64,000 nucleotides of DNA from Bacteroidota bacterium (GCA_023429135.1 JAEYWD010000031.1:1-64000), one strand, 5' to 3'; numbered from the stretch's first letter, positions 25,847 to 35,283 are shown. The notes: a model not told the origin generated them from the letters alone. Numbers and translations: made by a program.

Positions 25847-26542
25847 TTACCAATTCTTAAGGGTTTTGCCCCTTTGAGCCTGCACTTTCTCCATCTTTAA
25901 TTTTTTCTGCAGTTCTTTTTCTTCATTTTGCATTGCTTCTAATATCCGGTTTGCATCTTCCTGCGAAATATTTTTGTTTTGTTGCTGTTCTTTTTGTTTC
26001 TGATCATCTTTCTTATCCTGCTGATCCTGATTTTGCTGATCCTTCTTCTGATCGTCCTTTTTTTCCTGCTCCTTTTTGTCTTTGTTTTTGTTTTGTTGCT
26101 GTTGTTGTTGCTGAACCAGCATTCTCTGAGCGTATGCAAGATTAAACTTTGTTTCTTTATCATCAGGGTTTAACTTCAGAGCTTGTTTATAAGCGTCGAT
26201 GCTTTCGCCAAGTTTATTCGCTTTGAGGTACGAATTTCCCATGTTATGATAGATATAGGCTTTTTCTCTTTTGTCGTCAGTACTGTTGGCTAACGAACTG
26301 TATTTACTTGCAGCATCGAGATGTTTGTTTTGTTTATATAGTACATTCCCAACATTGTAATTAGCCTCAAGCGATTGAGGTTTCTTTTCCAGCGCTTTTC
26401 GGTAAAGCTCTTCAGCTTCGGTATATTTCTTTTCGCTGTATGCCTTATTACCCTGACGGATTATTTTCCGTTCTTCCTGGGCAATTGTAGTTGCAGTAAA
26501 AAAGAGAAAGGTGGTAAGTATAATAAAATTCTTCATAATCAT
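25847..26542 (-). CDS. batC: BatC, TPR protein
   Basis: 231 residues. ATG 26542 overlaps the TGA of batB (ATGA), a strong reason for this start; Met at 26536 is the alternative. Signal peptide ending TTIAQ, then TPR motifs (residues about 25-145: GNKAYSEKKYTEAEELYRKALE, NVGNVLYKQNKHLDAASKY, NMGNSYLKANKLGESIDAY). The tail (150-215) is an extreme low-complexity Gln/Lys/Asp/Asn stretch, encoded by a CTG/TTG-rich run on the plus strand (25970-26115), followed by a short helical end. Confidence 0.88.
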   Translation of the reverse strand: MIMKNFIILTTFLFFTATTIAQEERKIIRQGNKAYSEKKYTEAEELYRKALEKKPQSLEANYNVGNVLYKQNKHLDAASKYSSLANSTDDKREKAYIYHNMGNSYLKANKLGESIDAYKQALKLNPDDKETKFNLAYAQRMLVQQQQQQQNKNKDKKEQEKKDDQKKDQQNQDQQDKKDDQKQKEQQQNKNISQEDANRILEAMQNEEKELQKKLKMEKVQAQRGKTLKNW

Positions 26543-27582
26543 CCTTTTGAAAATAACTGAATTCGTTTCAACCAGGGGTTTTTCTTTTCGAGAACAATAA
26601 ATTCTATTAAAAGAAACAGAAAAGCAAGAGCCAACGGCCATTGGTACTGATCTTCGAAATCGGTATAAAGTTTAGCTTTGTATTCAGCTTTCTTTAGTTT
26701 CGAAACCTGATCCATAATAACATTTAATCCCATATCAATACCTGAGGCAATCACGAATTGACCATTGCCGGCATTGGCAATTTCGTTGAGCATTTTATTA
26801 TTCATTTTGGTGATCACCACTTCACCCAGGTTGTCTTTCATAAAGGTCTTCTGACCTCCCGACATTACAGGAATGGGAACTCCGCTTGTGGATCCAACGC
26901 CAACAACATTAACTGTAATTCCCTTTTTTACTGCATCCTGAGCCGCTTCAACCGGATCGTCTTCGTGATTTTCACCATCCGAGATAACGATAATGGTTTT
27001 ATCGGCATCGGTGGTTTCGGAGAATGAACGACTTGCGAGCTTAATTGCTTCTCCAATTGCTGTTCCCTGAATGGGAACCAGGTTAGGGTTAATTGTTGAA
27101 AGAAACATTTTTGCCGAGACATAATCGGAGGTGACCGGTAACTGGGTATAAGCTTCTCCCGCAAAAACAATGAGCCCGATACGGTCGGCCTGTAACTTGT
27201 CAACTAACCTTGAAATTGCCTGTTTGGAGCGATCGAGACGACTGGGAGCAATATCTTCGGCAAGCATACTGTTGGATACGTCGAGAGCAATGATAATTTC
27301 AGCACCCTTGCGTTTAGCTTCCTGCAGCTTTACTCCGAATTGAGGCCCGGCAAGTGCAAGAATAAAAAACGAAAATGCCAGCATCAGTAACACAAACTTC
27401 CATATTGGTCTGGTTGAGGAAGTATCGGGTGTAAGTTCCCTCACAAGTCTGCTTTCGCCATATATGGATATTAACTTTTTTTTGCGCCGCTGTGTGAGTA
27501 TAAATAAAAGCAGAAATACGGGAATCAGCACAAATGCGTATAGTATGTAAGGTCGGGCAAAATGAAACAATTCGCTTTCCAT
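26539..27582 (-). CDS. batB: BatB, membrane-anchored von Willebrand A protein
   Basis: 347 residues. N-terminal helices (about 10-28 and 60-78), a VWA domain (85-290) with an intact MIDAS motif DVSNSM and a TQLPVTSDYVSAKMF segment with the MIDAS Thr, and a C-terminal helix near 318-335. VWA domains bind a divalent metal and mediate protein contacts. Partner of the homologous BatA encoded four bases upstream. Confidence 0.9.
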   Translation of the reverse strand: MESELFHFARPYILYAFVLIPVFLLLFILTQRRKKKLISIYGESRLVRELTPDTSSTRPIWKFVLLMLAFSFFILALAGPQFGVKLQEAKRKGAEIIIALDVSNSMLAEDIAPSRLDRSKQAISRLVDKLQADRIGLIVFAGEAYTQLPVTSDYVSAKMFLSTINPNLVPIQGTAIGEAIKLASRSFSETTDADKTIIVISDGENHEDDPVEAAQDAVKKGITVNVVGVGSTSGVPIPVMSGGQKTFMKDNLGEVVITKMNNKMLNEIANAGNGQFVIASGIDMGLNVIMDQVSKLKKAEYKAKLYTDFEDQYQWPLALAFLFLLIEFIVLEKKNPWLKRIQLFSKG

Positions 27583-27585
27583 AGG

Positions 27586-28575
27586 TTAAGGAATGGTTTT
27601 AAAGATTGTGAAACGGGCAAAAACTTCAATTAACAGCAGTAAACCGGCAATTAACAGCAGACCGAAATATTCATCGTTTCGTTTGGTGAAATCGGTATAT
27701 TCAATTTTCGACTTTTCGAGTTTGTCAATTTCGGCATAAATGGAGCGCAGTTTTGCATTATCAGTCGCCCGGAAATATTTACCTCCGGTTTCCGAAGCAA
27801 TTTGTCGTAAAATAAGCTCATCAATTTCAACCGGTACATAATCGTATTGGAGTCCAAATGGCGTATTAACCGGTGCATAAGCTTTACCCATGGTGCCAAC
27901 CCCAATTGTATACACCCTTATTCCGAATGTTTTGGCAATTTCGGCTGCAGTGATTGGGGCAACAGAGCCACGATTATTTACACCATCGGTTAACAGAATA
28001 ATGACTTTACTCTTGGCATCGCTGTCCTTTAACCGCGTAACGGCAGTGGCAAGGCCCATGCCAATAGCAGTTCCGTCTTCTATCATACCACATTCGATAT
28101 CCTTGAACAGATTGATTAAAACAGCATGGTCTGTCGTAAGCGGACATTGCGTGAAACTTTCGCCACTGAATACTACCAGTCCGATACGGTCGGTTGGTCG
28201 GCCAGAAATGAATTGTGTGGCCACTTCCTTGGATGCCTCCAGCCGGTCGGGATTAAAATCTTTGGCAAGCATACTACTCGAAATATCGAGCGAAATTACA
28301 ATGTCAATTCCTTCGGTTCTGGAGTTCTTTTGCGTGTTTTTCGATTGAGGGCGTGCCAGCACAACCACAATTAAGAGCAGGGCAATAAATCGCAAAACAT
28401 ATATTAAATGCCGGAAGCGTACTTTCCAGGAGCTTTGCTTTACAACAGGCTCCATCGACGATATCCTGAGGGTAGCATGCATTTTCCCGTTGCGCAGGAT
28501 GTACCATACAATTAATGCTGCAACGGGAACCAGCAGCAGGAATAACCAGGGATTAGCAAAACTGATGTTTAACAT
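27586..28575 (-). CDS. batA: BatA, membrane-anchored von Willebrand A protein
   Basis: 329 residues. Helices at 9-27 and 55-75, a VWA domain (85-290) with MIDAS motif DISSSM, TQCPLTTDHAVLINLF and LLTDGVNNRG, then a final helix (about 300-322). Typical aerotolerance operon protein; sits between the Bat-associated gene at 28580 and batB with four-base gaps. Confidence 0.92.
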   Translation of the reverse strand: MLNISFANPWLFLLLVPVAALIVWYILRNGKMHATLRISSMEPVVKQSSWKVRFRHLIYVLRFIALLLIVVVLARPQSKNTQKNSRTEGIDIVISLDISSSMLAKDFNPDRLEASKEVATQFISGRPTDRIGLVVFSGESFTQCPLTTDHAVLINLFKDIECGMIEDGTAIGMGLATAVTRLKDSDAKSKVIILLTDGVNNRGSVAPITAAEIAKTFGIRVYTIGVGTMGKAYAPVNTPFGLQYDYVPVEIDELILRQIASETGGKYFRATDNAKLRSIYAEIDKLEKSKIEYTDFTKRNDEYFGLLLIAGLLLLIEVFARFTIFKTIP

Positions 28576-28579
28576 ATCT

Positions 28580-29566
28580 TTATTCTTTTCCTGATTCGGG
28601 TTTCGGGGTATTATTTTCGGGATTACTTATTACTTCTATTTTAGTGCGGTTTACAAACGTATAGGCACTCAGAAGCGATACTTCATTTTCCTGGGGAAGA
28701 GGCTCCTCCTTGGCAAATTTTACCATATCGGCCTGCACCAGTAATTTCGAAAACGAAGTTTTAAGTTCCATATCGGTGTTCAGTTCCATTTCCAGGGCCG
28801 ATAAAATCTCATCGCTGGTCATTTCCATGGCATTAACGCCAAATCTTCCGAAAATGTAAGTGCGGAGGATATCGGTAATTCTGGTATAATAAAGTTTTAC
28901 CTGATTGTTTTGCCACAGTTTTTCTGCCCGCAGGTTATCGAGTGATTTCAAAGCAGTTATATGAGGTGGTTCCTGAGGCTTTCGGGGGGCAAAAATGGGT
29001 TTGTTTTTACGATATCGTAAAATTATCCAAATAGCCAATGCTAAAATTGCCAGAATTGCCAGCCCAATAATAATTTCAGTTTTAATTTCGCTAAAGCTGA
29101 AAGGAGTGCTCATAACCGGCTTTATATCCATTATTTCTTTGGCAGTGTCTACGGGTAAAGTATTTACTGTAAGAAATAATTCCTGCGACGAAATGGTATC
29201 TTTAATATTATCGATGGTAAAAGCGAATTTGTAGGACGGTATTTTATGATAACCACTATCGAACGATGTAATGAGGTATTGTTTACGGATCACCAGATTA
29301 TCGCCCCTTTTGGCAGTATCTACCGGTTCGGATTCAATAATCTCAATTTTGGAGGCTAGTGAATCAACTAGCAGCGGAAATACAACTTTAATATTTTTGG
29401 GTTGCTCTAACTCAATATTATATTTAAGCTGGTCGCCAATAAGAATTGTAGTGGTGTCTAGGTAAGTATTCAGCTTTATTTTTTGCGAATAAGCGCACTG
29501 GATGCCAATTACAGATACGACCACTGTTATAAAAAATAGCTTTAACATGCTGTAAAAGCCTGACAT
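28580..29566 (-). CDS. Bat-operon-associated membrane protein
   Basis: 328 residues. Signal peptide ending CAYSQ; a beta-rich ectodomain (30-150, YLDTTTILIGDQLKYNIELE); one transmembrane helix (about 163-183, IIIGLAILAILALAIWIIL); then a cytoplasmic helical region (KLYYTRITDILRTYIFGRFGVNAMEMTSDEIL). The same layout is regularly found between DUF58 and BatA genes in Bacteroidota, usually without a name, and resembles a shortened BatD. Function unknown; membership in the Bat complex is inferred. Confidence 0.75.
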   Translation of the reverse strand: MSGFYSMLKLFFITVVVSVIGIQCAYSQKIKLNTYLDTTTILIGDQLKYNIELEQPKNIKVVFPLLVDSLASKIEIIESEPVDTAKRGDNLVIRKQYLITSFDSGYHKIPSYKFAFTIDNIKDTISSQELFLTVNTLPVDTAKEIMDIKPVMSTPFSFSEIKTEIIIGLAILAILALAIWIILRYRKNKPIFAPRKPQEPPHITALKSLDNLRAEKLWQNNQVKLYYTRITDILRTYIFGRFGVNAMEMTSDEILSALEMELNTDMELKTSFSKLLVQADMVKFAKEEPLPQENEVSLLSAYTFVNRTKIEVISNPENNTPKPESGKE

Positions 29567-29569
29567 AGC

Positions 29570-30439
29570 TTATCGTTTTTTAAAAATATTAATTAATGGC
29601 TTTATATAATCTTCATTGGTTCGTATGGATGCATTATCCACACCGCTTTTCCTGAAAATCTGCAGTAAATTCTGCTGCCGGTTCTGCCACCATACTTTGT
29701 ATGCCCGCCGGGTCATTTCGTCGGAAGTATCAACCCATTTCCACAAACCTGTTTCGGCATCCTGCAGTTTTATTAAACCCACAGGAGGAATTTCAACTTC
29801 ACGCGGATCGTAAATCTGCAAAGCGATTAAATCGTGCTTGCGACTTGCAATGCGGATGGCATCCTCGAAATTGGGCGCAATAAAGTCCGACAGCAAAAAG
29901 GAAATACTCTTCTTTTTGATTGCATTAGTGAGATAACGCAGCGCTTCCGAAATATCGGTTGTTTTTTCCTGGGGTTCAAATTCAAGAAGTTCACGGATAA
30001 TACGGAGTATGTGTGTTCTGCCCTTTTTAGGCGGAATAAACTTCTCAACTTTATTGCTGAAAAGAATTGCGCCGATTTTATCGTTATTCTGAATGGCTGA
30101 AAAGGATAAAACGGCTGCAATTTCGGTGATGAGCTCGCGTTTTGTGCGCATTGCAGTTCCAAAATTACGCGAGCCACTTACATCAATTACCAGCATTACG
30201 GTAAGCTCGCGTTCTTCTTCAAAAACCTTTACAAACGGGTGATTGAACCGGGCGGTCACATTCCAGTCGATGTTGCGGATATCGTCTCCATACTGATATT
30301 CGCGCACTTCACTGAAAGCCATCCCACGACCTTTAAAGGCGCTGTGGTACTGCCCCGCGAAAATATTCGACGACAGTCCCCGGGTTTTTATTTCAATTTT
30401 TCTTACTCTCTTTAATAATTCCGAAGCTTCCACAATCAC
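29570..30439 (-). CDS. DUF58 protein of the MoxR/Bat operon
   Basis: 289 residues, soluble. The DUF58 hallmark GRGMAFSEVREYQYGDDIRNIDWNVTAR lies at residues 36-62, followed by a VWA-like core with VIDVSGSRNFGT and a metal-site-like DxSxS. DUF58 proteins are the usual partners of MoxR ATPases. Its ATG overlaps the stop of the 135-residue gene by four bases, so translation is probably coupled. Confidence 0.88.
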   Translation of the reverse strand: MIVEASELLKRVRKIEIKTRGLSSNIFAGQYHSAFKGRGMAFSEVREYQYGDDIRNIDWNVTARFNHPFVKVFEEERELTVMLVIDVSGSRNFGTAMRTKRELITEIAAVLSFSAIQNNDKIGAILFSNKVEKFIPPKKGRTHILRIIRELLEFEPQEKTTDISEALRYLTNAIKKKSISFLLSDFIAPNFEDAIRIASRKHDLIALQIYDPREVEIPPVGLIKLQDAETGLWKWVDTSDEMTRRAYKVWWQNRQQNLLQIFRKSGVDNASIRTNEDYIKPLINIFKKR

Positions 30440-30843
30440 TTAGTTTTAGTGGTTACAATTACGCTATAAAACCATTCTTCTTTTCGAACAAGCACTTTAT
30501 AGGTAATTCCTTCTATTTTGTAGTTCCATTCCATCGGACCAACTTTTTTGTACTTTTTATTAAACTCGCTCAGCGTGCTCCTGAACGAAGAATAATCGCT
30601 CATAAGCTTTGTTGAAGTACAAATATTGTCTTTCGACAGAAACACCAGAAAAGTTTTTTCTTCAGTCCTGTGGACGTATTTTAAATAATTGAAAGTTGTG
30701 TTACGGCTGGTGTTATCGATTACAAAGTCGGTTTCCTGCATCTTTTTTATTATTTCTTCCTTAGGAAGACCAATAAGATGTTGGGCTTGTACTTCGTAGC
30801 CAAATAATGTAAGAAACAATATTATTTCGAGTTTTCCAGCCAT
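30436..30843 (-). CDS. Small secreted protein inserted between moxR and the DUF58 gene
   Basis: 135 residues. Signal peptide (1-20, ending EVQAQ). The mature part alternates strands and helices (LIGLPKEEIIKKMQETDFVID, MEWNYKIEGITYKVLVRKEEWFYSVIV). No known family. Five bases after moxR and overlapping the DUF58 gene, so clearly part of the operon. Most Bat operons I know lack a gene at this position; it may be an accessory periplasmic factor. Confidence 0.65.
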   Translation of the reverse strand: MAGKLEIILFLTLFGYEVQAQHLIGLPKEEIIKKMQETDFVIDNTSRNTTFNYLKYVHRTEEKTFLVFLSKDNICTSTKLMSDYSSFRSTLSEFNKKYKKVGPMEWNYKIEGITYKVLVRKEEWFYSVIVTTKTK

Positions 30844-30848
30844 ATTCT

Positions 30849-31844
30849 TTAGGGTACTTCAACAGTATTTAAAATCTCGGTAATAATGTCTTCGGTGGTA
30901 ATATTTTCTGCTTCTGCCTCGTAAGTTAACCCGATACGGTGACGAAGTACCTCATGGCAAACCGCGCGAACATCTTCCGGAATAACATATCCACGGCGCT
31001 TGATAAAAGCAAATGCTTTAGAAGCCATAGCAAGACTAATGCTGGCACGTGGCGAACCTCCGTATTGAATCAGATTCTGGAATTTTGAAAGGTTGTATTC
31101 CTGTGGATAACGGGTCGAAAAAATGATATCGAGAATATACTTTTCAATTTTCTCGTCCATATAAACATCCTTAACTACGTCTCTTGCTTTCAGGATATCT
31201 TCGGGACGAAGAATTTTAGAAACTGTTGGAAAAGTTTTTGCAAGATTCTGCCGGATAATGCCGCGCTCTTCTTCTTTTTTCGGATAATCAATCACCACCT
31301 TTAACATAAAGCGGTCAACCTGAGCTTCAGGAAGCGGATAGGTACCTTCCTGTTCAATAGGGTTCTGGGTTGCCAGCACAAGAAACGGTTTCCCGAGTTC
31401 GAAAGTAGAAGAGCCAATGGTAACCTGCTTTTCCTGCATGGCTTCGAGCAGGGCACTCTGGACTTTTGCGGGAGAACGGTTTATTTCGTCGGCAAGGATA
31501 AAGTTCGAGAAGATAGGACCTTTTTTAACCATAAAGTTTTCTTCTTTCTGGCTGTATATCATGGTACCGATTAAGTCGGCGGGTAACAGGTCGGGAGTAA
31601 ACTGAATACGGTTGAATTTGGCATCAATGGTTTCGGCGAGGGTTTTAATGGCTAATGTTTTTGCCAACCCCGGAACTCCTTCGAGCAGAATATGACCATC
31701 GGAAAGTAATCCAATCAAAAGGCTTTCGATGAGTTGCTTCTGTCCCACAATTACTTTCCCCATTTCAATCTGAATGAGATCAACAAAAGAACTTTCCCGC
31801 TGGATACGTTCGTTTAATTCTCTGATATTCACTGTTTCGCTCAT
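30849..31844 (-). CDS. moxR: MoxR-family AAA+ ATPase
   Basis: 331 residues. Walker A GVPGLAKT (56-63), Walker B FILADEINRSPAKVQSALLEAMQ (about 118-140), sensor 1 LVLATQNPIEQEGTYPLPEAQVDRF (about 155-180), then the C-terminal lid with GGSPRASISLAMASKAFAF. MoxR ATPases act as chaperones for VWA-protein complexes. First gene of the nine-gene Bat operon (31844 to 23260), throughout which spacers are 0-40 bases. Confidence 0.93.
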   Translation of the reverse strand: MSETVNIRELNERIQRESSFVDLIQIEMGKVIVGQKQLIESLLIGLLSDGHILLEGVPGLAKTLAIKTLAETIDAKFNRIQFTPDLLPADLIGTMIYSQKEENFMVKKGPIFSNFILADEINRSPAKVQSALLEAMQEKQVTIGSSTFELGKPFLVLATQNPIEQEGTYPLPEAQVDRFMLKVVIDYPKKEEERGIIRQNLAKTFPTVSKILRPEDILKARDVVKDVYMDEKIEKYILDIIFSTRYPQEYNLSKFQNLIQYGGSPRASISLAMASKAFAFIKRRGYVIPEDVRAVCHEVLRHRIGLTYEAEAENITTEDIITEILNTVEVP

Positions 31845-31886
31845 ATATAATATGATTAAATTTTAATATGTTTTTCTTTGGCAGCA

Positions 31887-31894
31887 CGAAAATA
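31887..31894 (-). promoter_or_regulatory. Possible -7 element of the Bat operon
   Basis: TATTTTCG on the minus strand, one mismatch from TAnnTTTG, 43 bases before the moxR ATG. No clear -33 box. Confidence 0.3.
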
Positions 31895-31975
31895 GTTGTT
31901 TTTAAAAATATGGCGATGTTAAAAAAAGTTAAACCATTTGGAATGAGTGCTTTTCCTTTAACCCACTAGAAATGC

Positions 31976-32006
31976 TTGGTACTGAACGAATAATCCTTTA
32001 TTTTTG
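31976..32006 (+). promoter_or_regulatory. Promoter of truA
   Basis: TTG (31976-31978), 20-base spacer and TATTTTTG (31999-32006), a full TAnnTTTG match. The ATG is 16 bases further on. Confidence 0.5.
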
Positions 32007-32021
32007 CAGTAAACGTTAGTT

Positions 32022-32771
32022 ATGCACAGGTATTTTATTTTTCTGCAATATAAGGGAACGGCTTACCATGGTTGGCAAATACAGCCAAATGCGGTTACTG
32101 TACAGCAGGTATTGGAAGAAAAGCTCTTTATATTGCTAAAAAATAAAATTGAAACAACGGGAGCGGGTCGCACGGATACAGGGGTCCATGCCCGTGAATT
32201 TGCTGTTCATTTTGATCTGGAGAATCATTTAATTAATAAGGAGCATTTTCTTTACAAAATCAACAGCCTACTACCCTACGATATTTCGGCCTATGATATC
32301 AGGGAAGTGAATAATCAGGCCAATGCACGTTTCGATGCCAAATTGCGTACTTATGAATATCATCTTACAACAGTTAAAGATCCGTTTCTTACAGAATACG
32401 CTTATTTTTTTCCGTGGGGCCTGGACATTGAGAAGATGAATGAAGCATCATCCAAATTATTTTTCTACAACGATTTTACAAGCTTTTCGAAACTTCATAC
32501 AGATGTAAAAACCAATAATTGCAGAATTTCTTATGCACAATGGGAGCAGAATAATAACCGGATTGTATTTACCATAACTGCCGACCGGTTTCTGAGAAAC
32601 ATGGTCAGAGCTATTGTTGGAACGTTAATTGAAGTGGGAAAAAATAAAATCTCCATTGATGAATTTTGCCAGATAATAGAGCGGAAGAACCGGTGTTCGG
32701 CCGGGATGTCTGTACCTGCTCATGGTCTTTATCTAACAAAAATTGAATATCCCCAAACAATTTTCCTTTAA
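32022..32771 (+). CDS. truA: tRNA pseudouridine(38-40) synthase
   Basis: 249 residues. The TruA catalytic motif GAGRTDTGVHA places the nucleophile Asp at residue 52. N-terminal YFIFLQYKGTAYHGWQIQPNAVTVQ and C-terminal FLRNMVRAIVGTLIEVGKNKIS are also typical. The enzyme isomerises uridines 38-40 in the anticodon arm of many tRNAs. Single gene with its own promoter, divergent from the Bat operon. Confidence 0.95.
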   Translation: MHRYFIFLQYKGTAYHGWQIQPNAVTVQQVLEEKLFILLKNKIETTGAGRTDTGVHAREFAVHFDLENHLINKEHFLYKINSLLPYDISAYDIREVNNQANARFDAKLRTYEYHLTTVKDPFLTEYAYFFPWGLDIEKMNEASSKLFFYNDFTSFSKLHTDVKTNNCRISYAQWEQNNNRIVFTITADRFLRNMVRAIVGTLIEVGKNKISIDEFCQIIERKNRCSAGMSVPAHGLYLTKIEYPQTIFL

Positions 32772-32908
32772 TGCTTTTTTAATAAGGTCATTTTTATTAA
32801 CTTAATATAAAGGTTAGGATTAGTAAAAATTAACTTTTTAAGGAGTTAAACTGCTCAATTCGTAACCTAACTTAACAATTGTCGTAAATAGGCAAAAAAA
32901 CACAACAC

Positions 32909-33421
32909 ATGAAAAAGTATAGTATATTTTTATTGCTTTTTTTATTTGCCTTTAGTAAATCTCAATCACAGTCTTCTATTCCAGCAGCACAATCGGTTTT
33001 CATTTATAATTTTACACGTCTTATCGAGTGGCCTGCTGACTATAAGTCTGGAGACTTCACAATCGGAGTTATAGGATCCGGAGAAGTTTTTAATGAACTT
33101 AAAAACTATACTGCCTCAAAAATGGTAGGGGTTCAACCAATTAAGGTTGTGAAATTTAATGCAACGGCCGAAATTTCCAAGTGCCATATTTTATTTGTAG
33201 GCTATGGAAAAACCAAAGATCTTGCTGAGATGGTTACGAAGCTTGGCGGTGGAAGCACACTTATTGTTTCGGAAAATAAGGCGGCAATAGACAAAGGCGC
33301 CACAATTAATTTTGTGATTATCGAGGATAAATTAAAATTCGAACTCAAAACCTCAAATGCCTCCAATGTTGGTTTGAAAATTCACTCCAACCTCGAGAAT
33401 ATGGCATCTGCAAAATATTGA
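32909..33421 (+). CDS. YfiR-like (DUF4154) secreted protein
   Basis: 170 residues. Signal peptide (1-21). The mature protein has the DUF4154/YfiR hallmarks: FIYNFTRLIEWPADY (31-45), FTIGVIGSGEVFNELKNY, CHILFVGYG and a late INFVIIEDKLKFELKTSNA, ending GLKIHSNLENMA. In Pseudomonas, periplasmic YfiR restrains the diguanylate cyclase YfiN. No YfiN is encoded here; the partner is a chemoreceptor 19 bases downstream, so YfiR may act on that receptor's periplasmic domain. Lacks the cysteine pairs described for P. aeruginosa YfiR. Confidence 0.8.
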   Translation: MKKYSIFLLLFLFAFSKSQSQSSIPAAQSVFIYNFTRLIEWPADYKSGDFTIGVIGSGEVFNELKNYTASKMVGVQPIKVVKFNATAEISKCHILFVGYGKTKDLAEMVTKLGGGSTLIVSENKAAIDKGATINFVIIEDKLKFELKTSNASNVGLKIHSNLENMASAKY

Positions 33422-33440
33422 TATCCCTAAACTTTTAAAT

Positions 33441-35201
33441 ATGAAACTTACAATTAGTCAGAAGCTTTTTCTATCATTTGGTATATTATTGGTAGCAATA
33501 GCTATCAATGTGATCATTACCGTTATAAATACAAGTTCAAATGCAAGAAAAAATAAGGATATAACCAATATATTTTTACCATCTGAGCAATATCTGGGAG
33601 AACTCAATAATCAAATCATCAGTTCCAAAATGTTAATTAAGAACTGGGTTTTTATTGATAAGAAATCGGACACTCCAGATAAAGTAAAGCTTCGCGAACT
33701 TCATGAAAAGGAATTACCCAACCTGAAATCTCAACTGGATAAAATTTCGATAGAATGGCCACAGCAGGATCAGGATCAGTATAAAAAGATTATGTCGGCC
33801 ATTAACGATACTTTATTTGTGAAGCATAAATATATTATGTCGCAGTTGAAAGACTTTGCCAGCTACGACGACGCACTTATCACTTTCGAAATTATTCCCA
33901 CTGTTGAAGAAGGTGGTGAAATAATGGTGATGACCGATCGCATTCTGGTTCAATTGCAGCAGTTGCTTAAAAACCAGCAGGAAAAGGCAAGTGAAGAAAG
34001 AGATAATATGGCAAAATCATTTTCCGGATTCACATGGTTTGTGGTTATTACCGGTATTATTTTAATTGCATTGGTAATAATTTTAACATTCACAACTATA
34101 GCTTCCATTGTTAGGCCGTTGAAGCAGGGTGTTGAATTTGCAAAGGCCCTTGGTACCGGCGATCTGCAGGCTACAGTTGATATTGATCAGAATGATGAAA
34201 TTGGTGAATTAGCCAATGCATTAAGAGAAATGATTGTAAAATTAAGAGAGATAATCTCCAGAGTATTCGAAAATTCACAGCAAATTGGTGAAACCGGAGA
34301 AACCATGAATTCAAAAGCAAGACAACTTGCTCAGGGAGCTTCCGATCAGGCATCGTCTACAGAAGAAGTTTCTTCAAGTATGGAAGAAATGGTTTCGAAT
34401 ATCCAACAGAATACCGACAATGCACAGCAAACTGAAAAAATTGCTCTTACAGCTTCGTCGGGCATTTCGAAGGTTAGAGATGCTGCTGAATTAAGTATTC
34501 AGAGTATTAAAACGATTGCTGAAAAAATATCTATTGTTAACGATATTGCTTTCCAGACAAATATTCTGGCTTTGAATGCTGCTGTTGAAGCTGCCAGGGC
34601 AGGAGAACATGGTCGTGGTTTTGCTGTTGTAGCAGCCGAAGTGCGTAAACTCGCTGAAAGAAGTAAACTTGCTGCCGACGAAATTCAAATACTTGCAAGG
34701 AGCAGTGTGCAGGCAACGGAAGAATCGGGTAAGCTTCTTGTAGCAATTGCCCCCGAAATTGAAAAAACGGCAAAACTTGTTCAGGAAATTACCGCTGCCA
34801 GTGTTGAACAAAATGCTGGTGTTGATCAGATTAACAACTCAATTCAGCAGCTCAATACCATTACTCAGCAAAATGCTGTAGTTTCGGATGAAATTACAAG
34901 AAATGCAAAGGCGCTCCACGATTTAGCCGATGAATTAAGAGATACCATTTCGTTCTTTAAGTTGGATACCAGTGTTAAGGCAACGCGTAAAAATGTTTCC
35001 TTTGCTGCTCCGGTTTTTACTTCTAAACCAAAAATTGAAGTGAAAGAAGAAGTTGATGAAGAGCAGGATGAAATCATGCCTCCGGTTAAGGAAAGCAAAC
35101 CTTCCAAAGTCAAATTCCGGGAAACTCCCAGGAAAAGCGGAGGTATTAACCTGAATCTTTATAACGACGATTCCAGCGATGCAGATTATGAAAAATTTTA
35201 G
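33441..35201 (+). CDS. Methyl-accepting chemotaxis protein
   Basis: 586 residues. Membrane helix 1 (about 8-30), a helical four-helix-bundle ectodomain (35-185), helix 2 (about 193-216), HAMP (217-270), and a long signalling coiled coil with the tip IVNDIAFQTNILALNAAVEAARAGEHGRGFAVVAAEVRKLAERS. An acidic, disordered tail (525-586) follows. Chemoreceptors control CheA kinases. Pairing with a YfiR-like protein and no nearby che genes suggests signalling to something other than flagella. Terminator at 35222. Confidence 0.9.
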   Translation: MKLTISQKLFLSFGILLVAIAINVIITVINTSSNARKNKDITNIFLPSEQYLGELNNQIISSKMLIKNWVFIDKKSDTPDKVKLRELHEKELPNLKSQLDKISIEWPQQDQDQYKKIMSAINDTLFVKHKYIMSQLKDFASYDDALITFEIIPTVEEGGEIMVMTDRILVQLQQLLKNQQEKASEERDNMAKSFSGFTWFVVITGIILIALVIILTFTTIASIVRPLKQGVEFAKALGTGDLQATVDIDQNDEIGELANALREMIVKLREIISRVFENSQQIGETGETMNSKARQLAQGASDQASSTEEVSSSMEEMVSNIQQNTDNAQQTEKIALTASSGISKVRDAAELSIQSIKTIAEKISIVNDIAFQTNILALNAAVEAARAGEHGRGFAVVAAEVRKLAERSKLAADEIQILARSSVQATEESGKLLVAIAPEIEKTAKLVQEITAASVEQNAGVDQINNSIQQLNTITQQNAVVSDEITRNAKALHDLADELRDTISFFKLDTSVKATRKNVSFAAPVFTSKPKIEVKEEVDEEQDEIMPPVKESKPSKVKFRETPRKSGGINLNLYNDDSSDADYEKF

Positions 35202-35221
35202 TTGCAGAAATTTATATTAAT

Positions 35222-35253
35222 AAAAAGCCTCGAAAGAAATTCCGAGGCTTTTT
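35222..35253. terminator. Bidirectional terminator between the receptor and fucose genes
   Basis: AAAAAGCCTCG (35222-35232) and CGAGGCTTTTT (35243-35253) form a stem with T-runs on both strands, serving the receptor gene and the convergent fucose transporter gene. Confidence 0.9.
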
Positions 35254-35283
35254 TATTAATATTATTCATTATTTCAGGAATAT

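Noticed and set aside
25970..26115. Plus-strand leucine-rich frames over batC
   Set aside because: They mirror the Gln/Lys/Asp low-complexity tail of BatC on the other strand and have no independent support.
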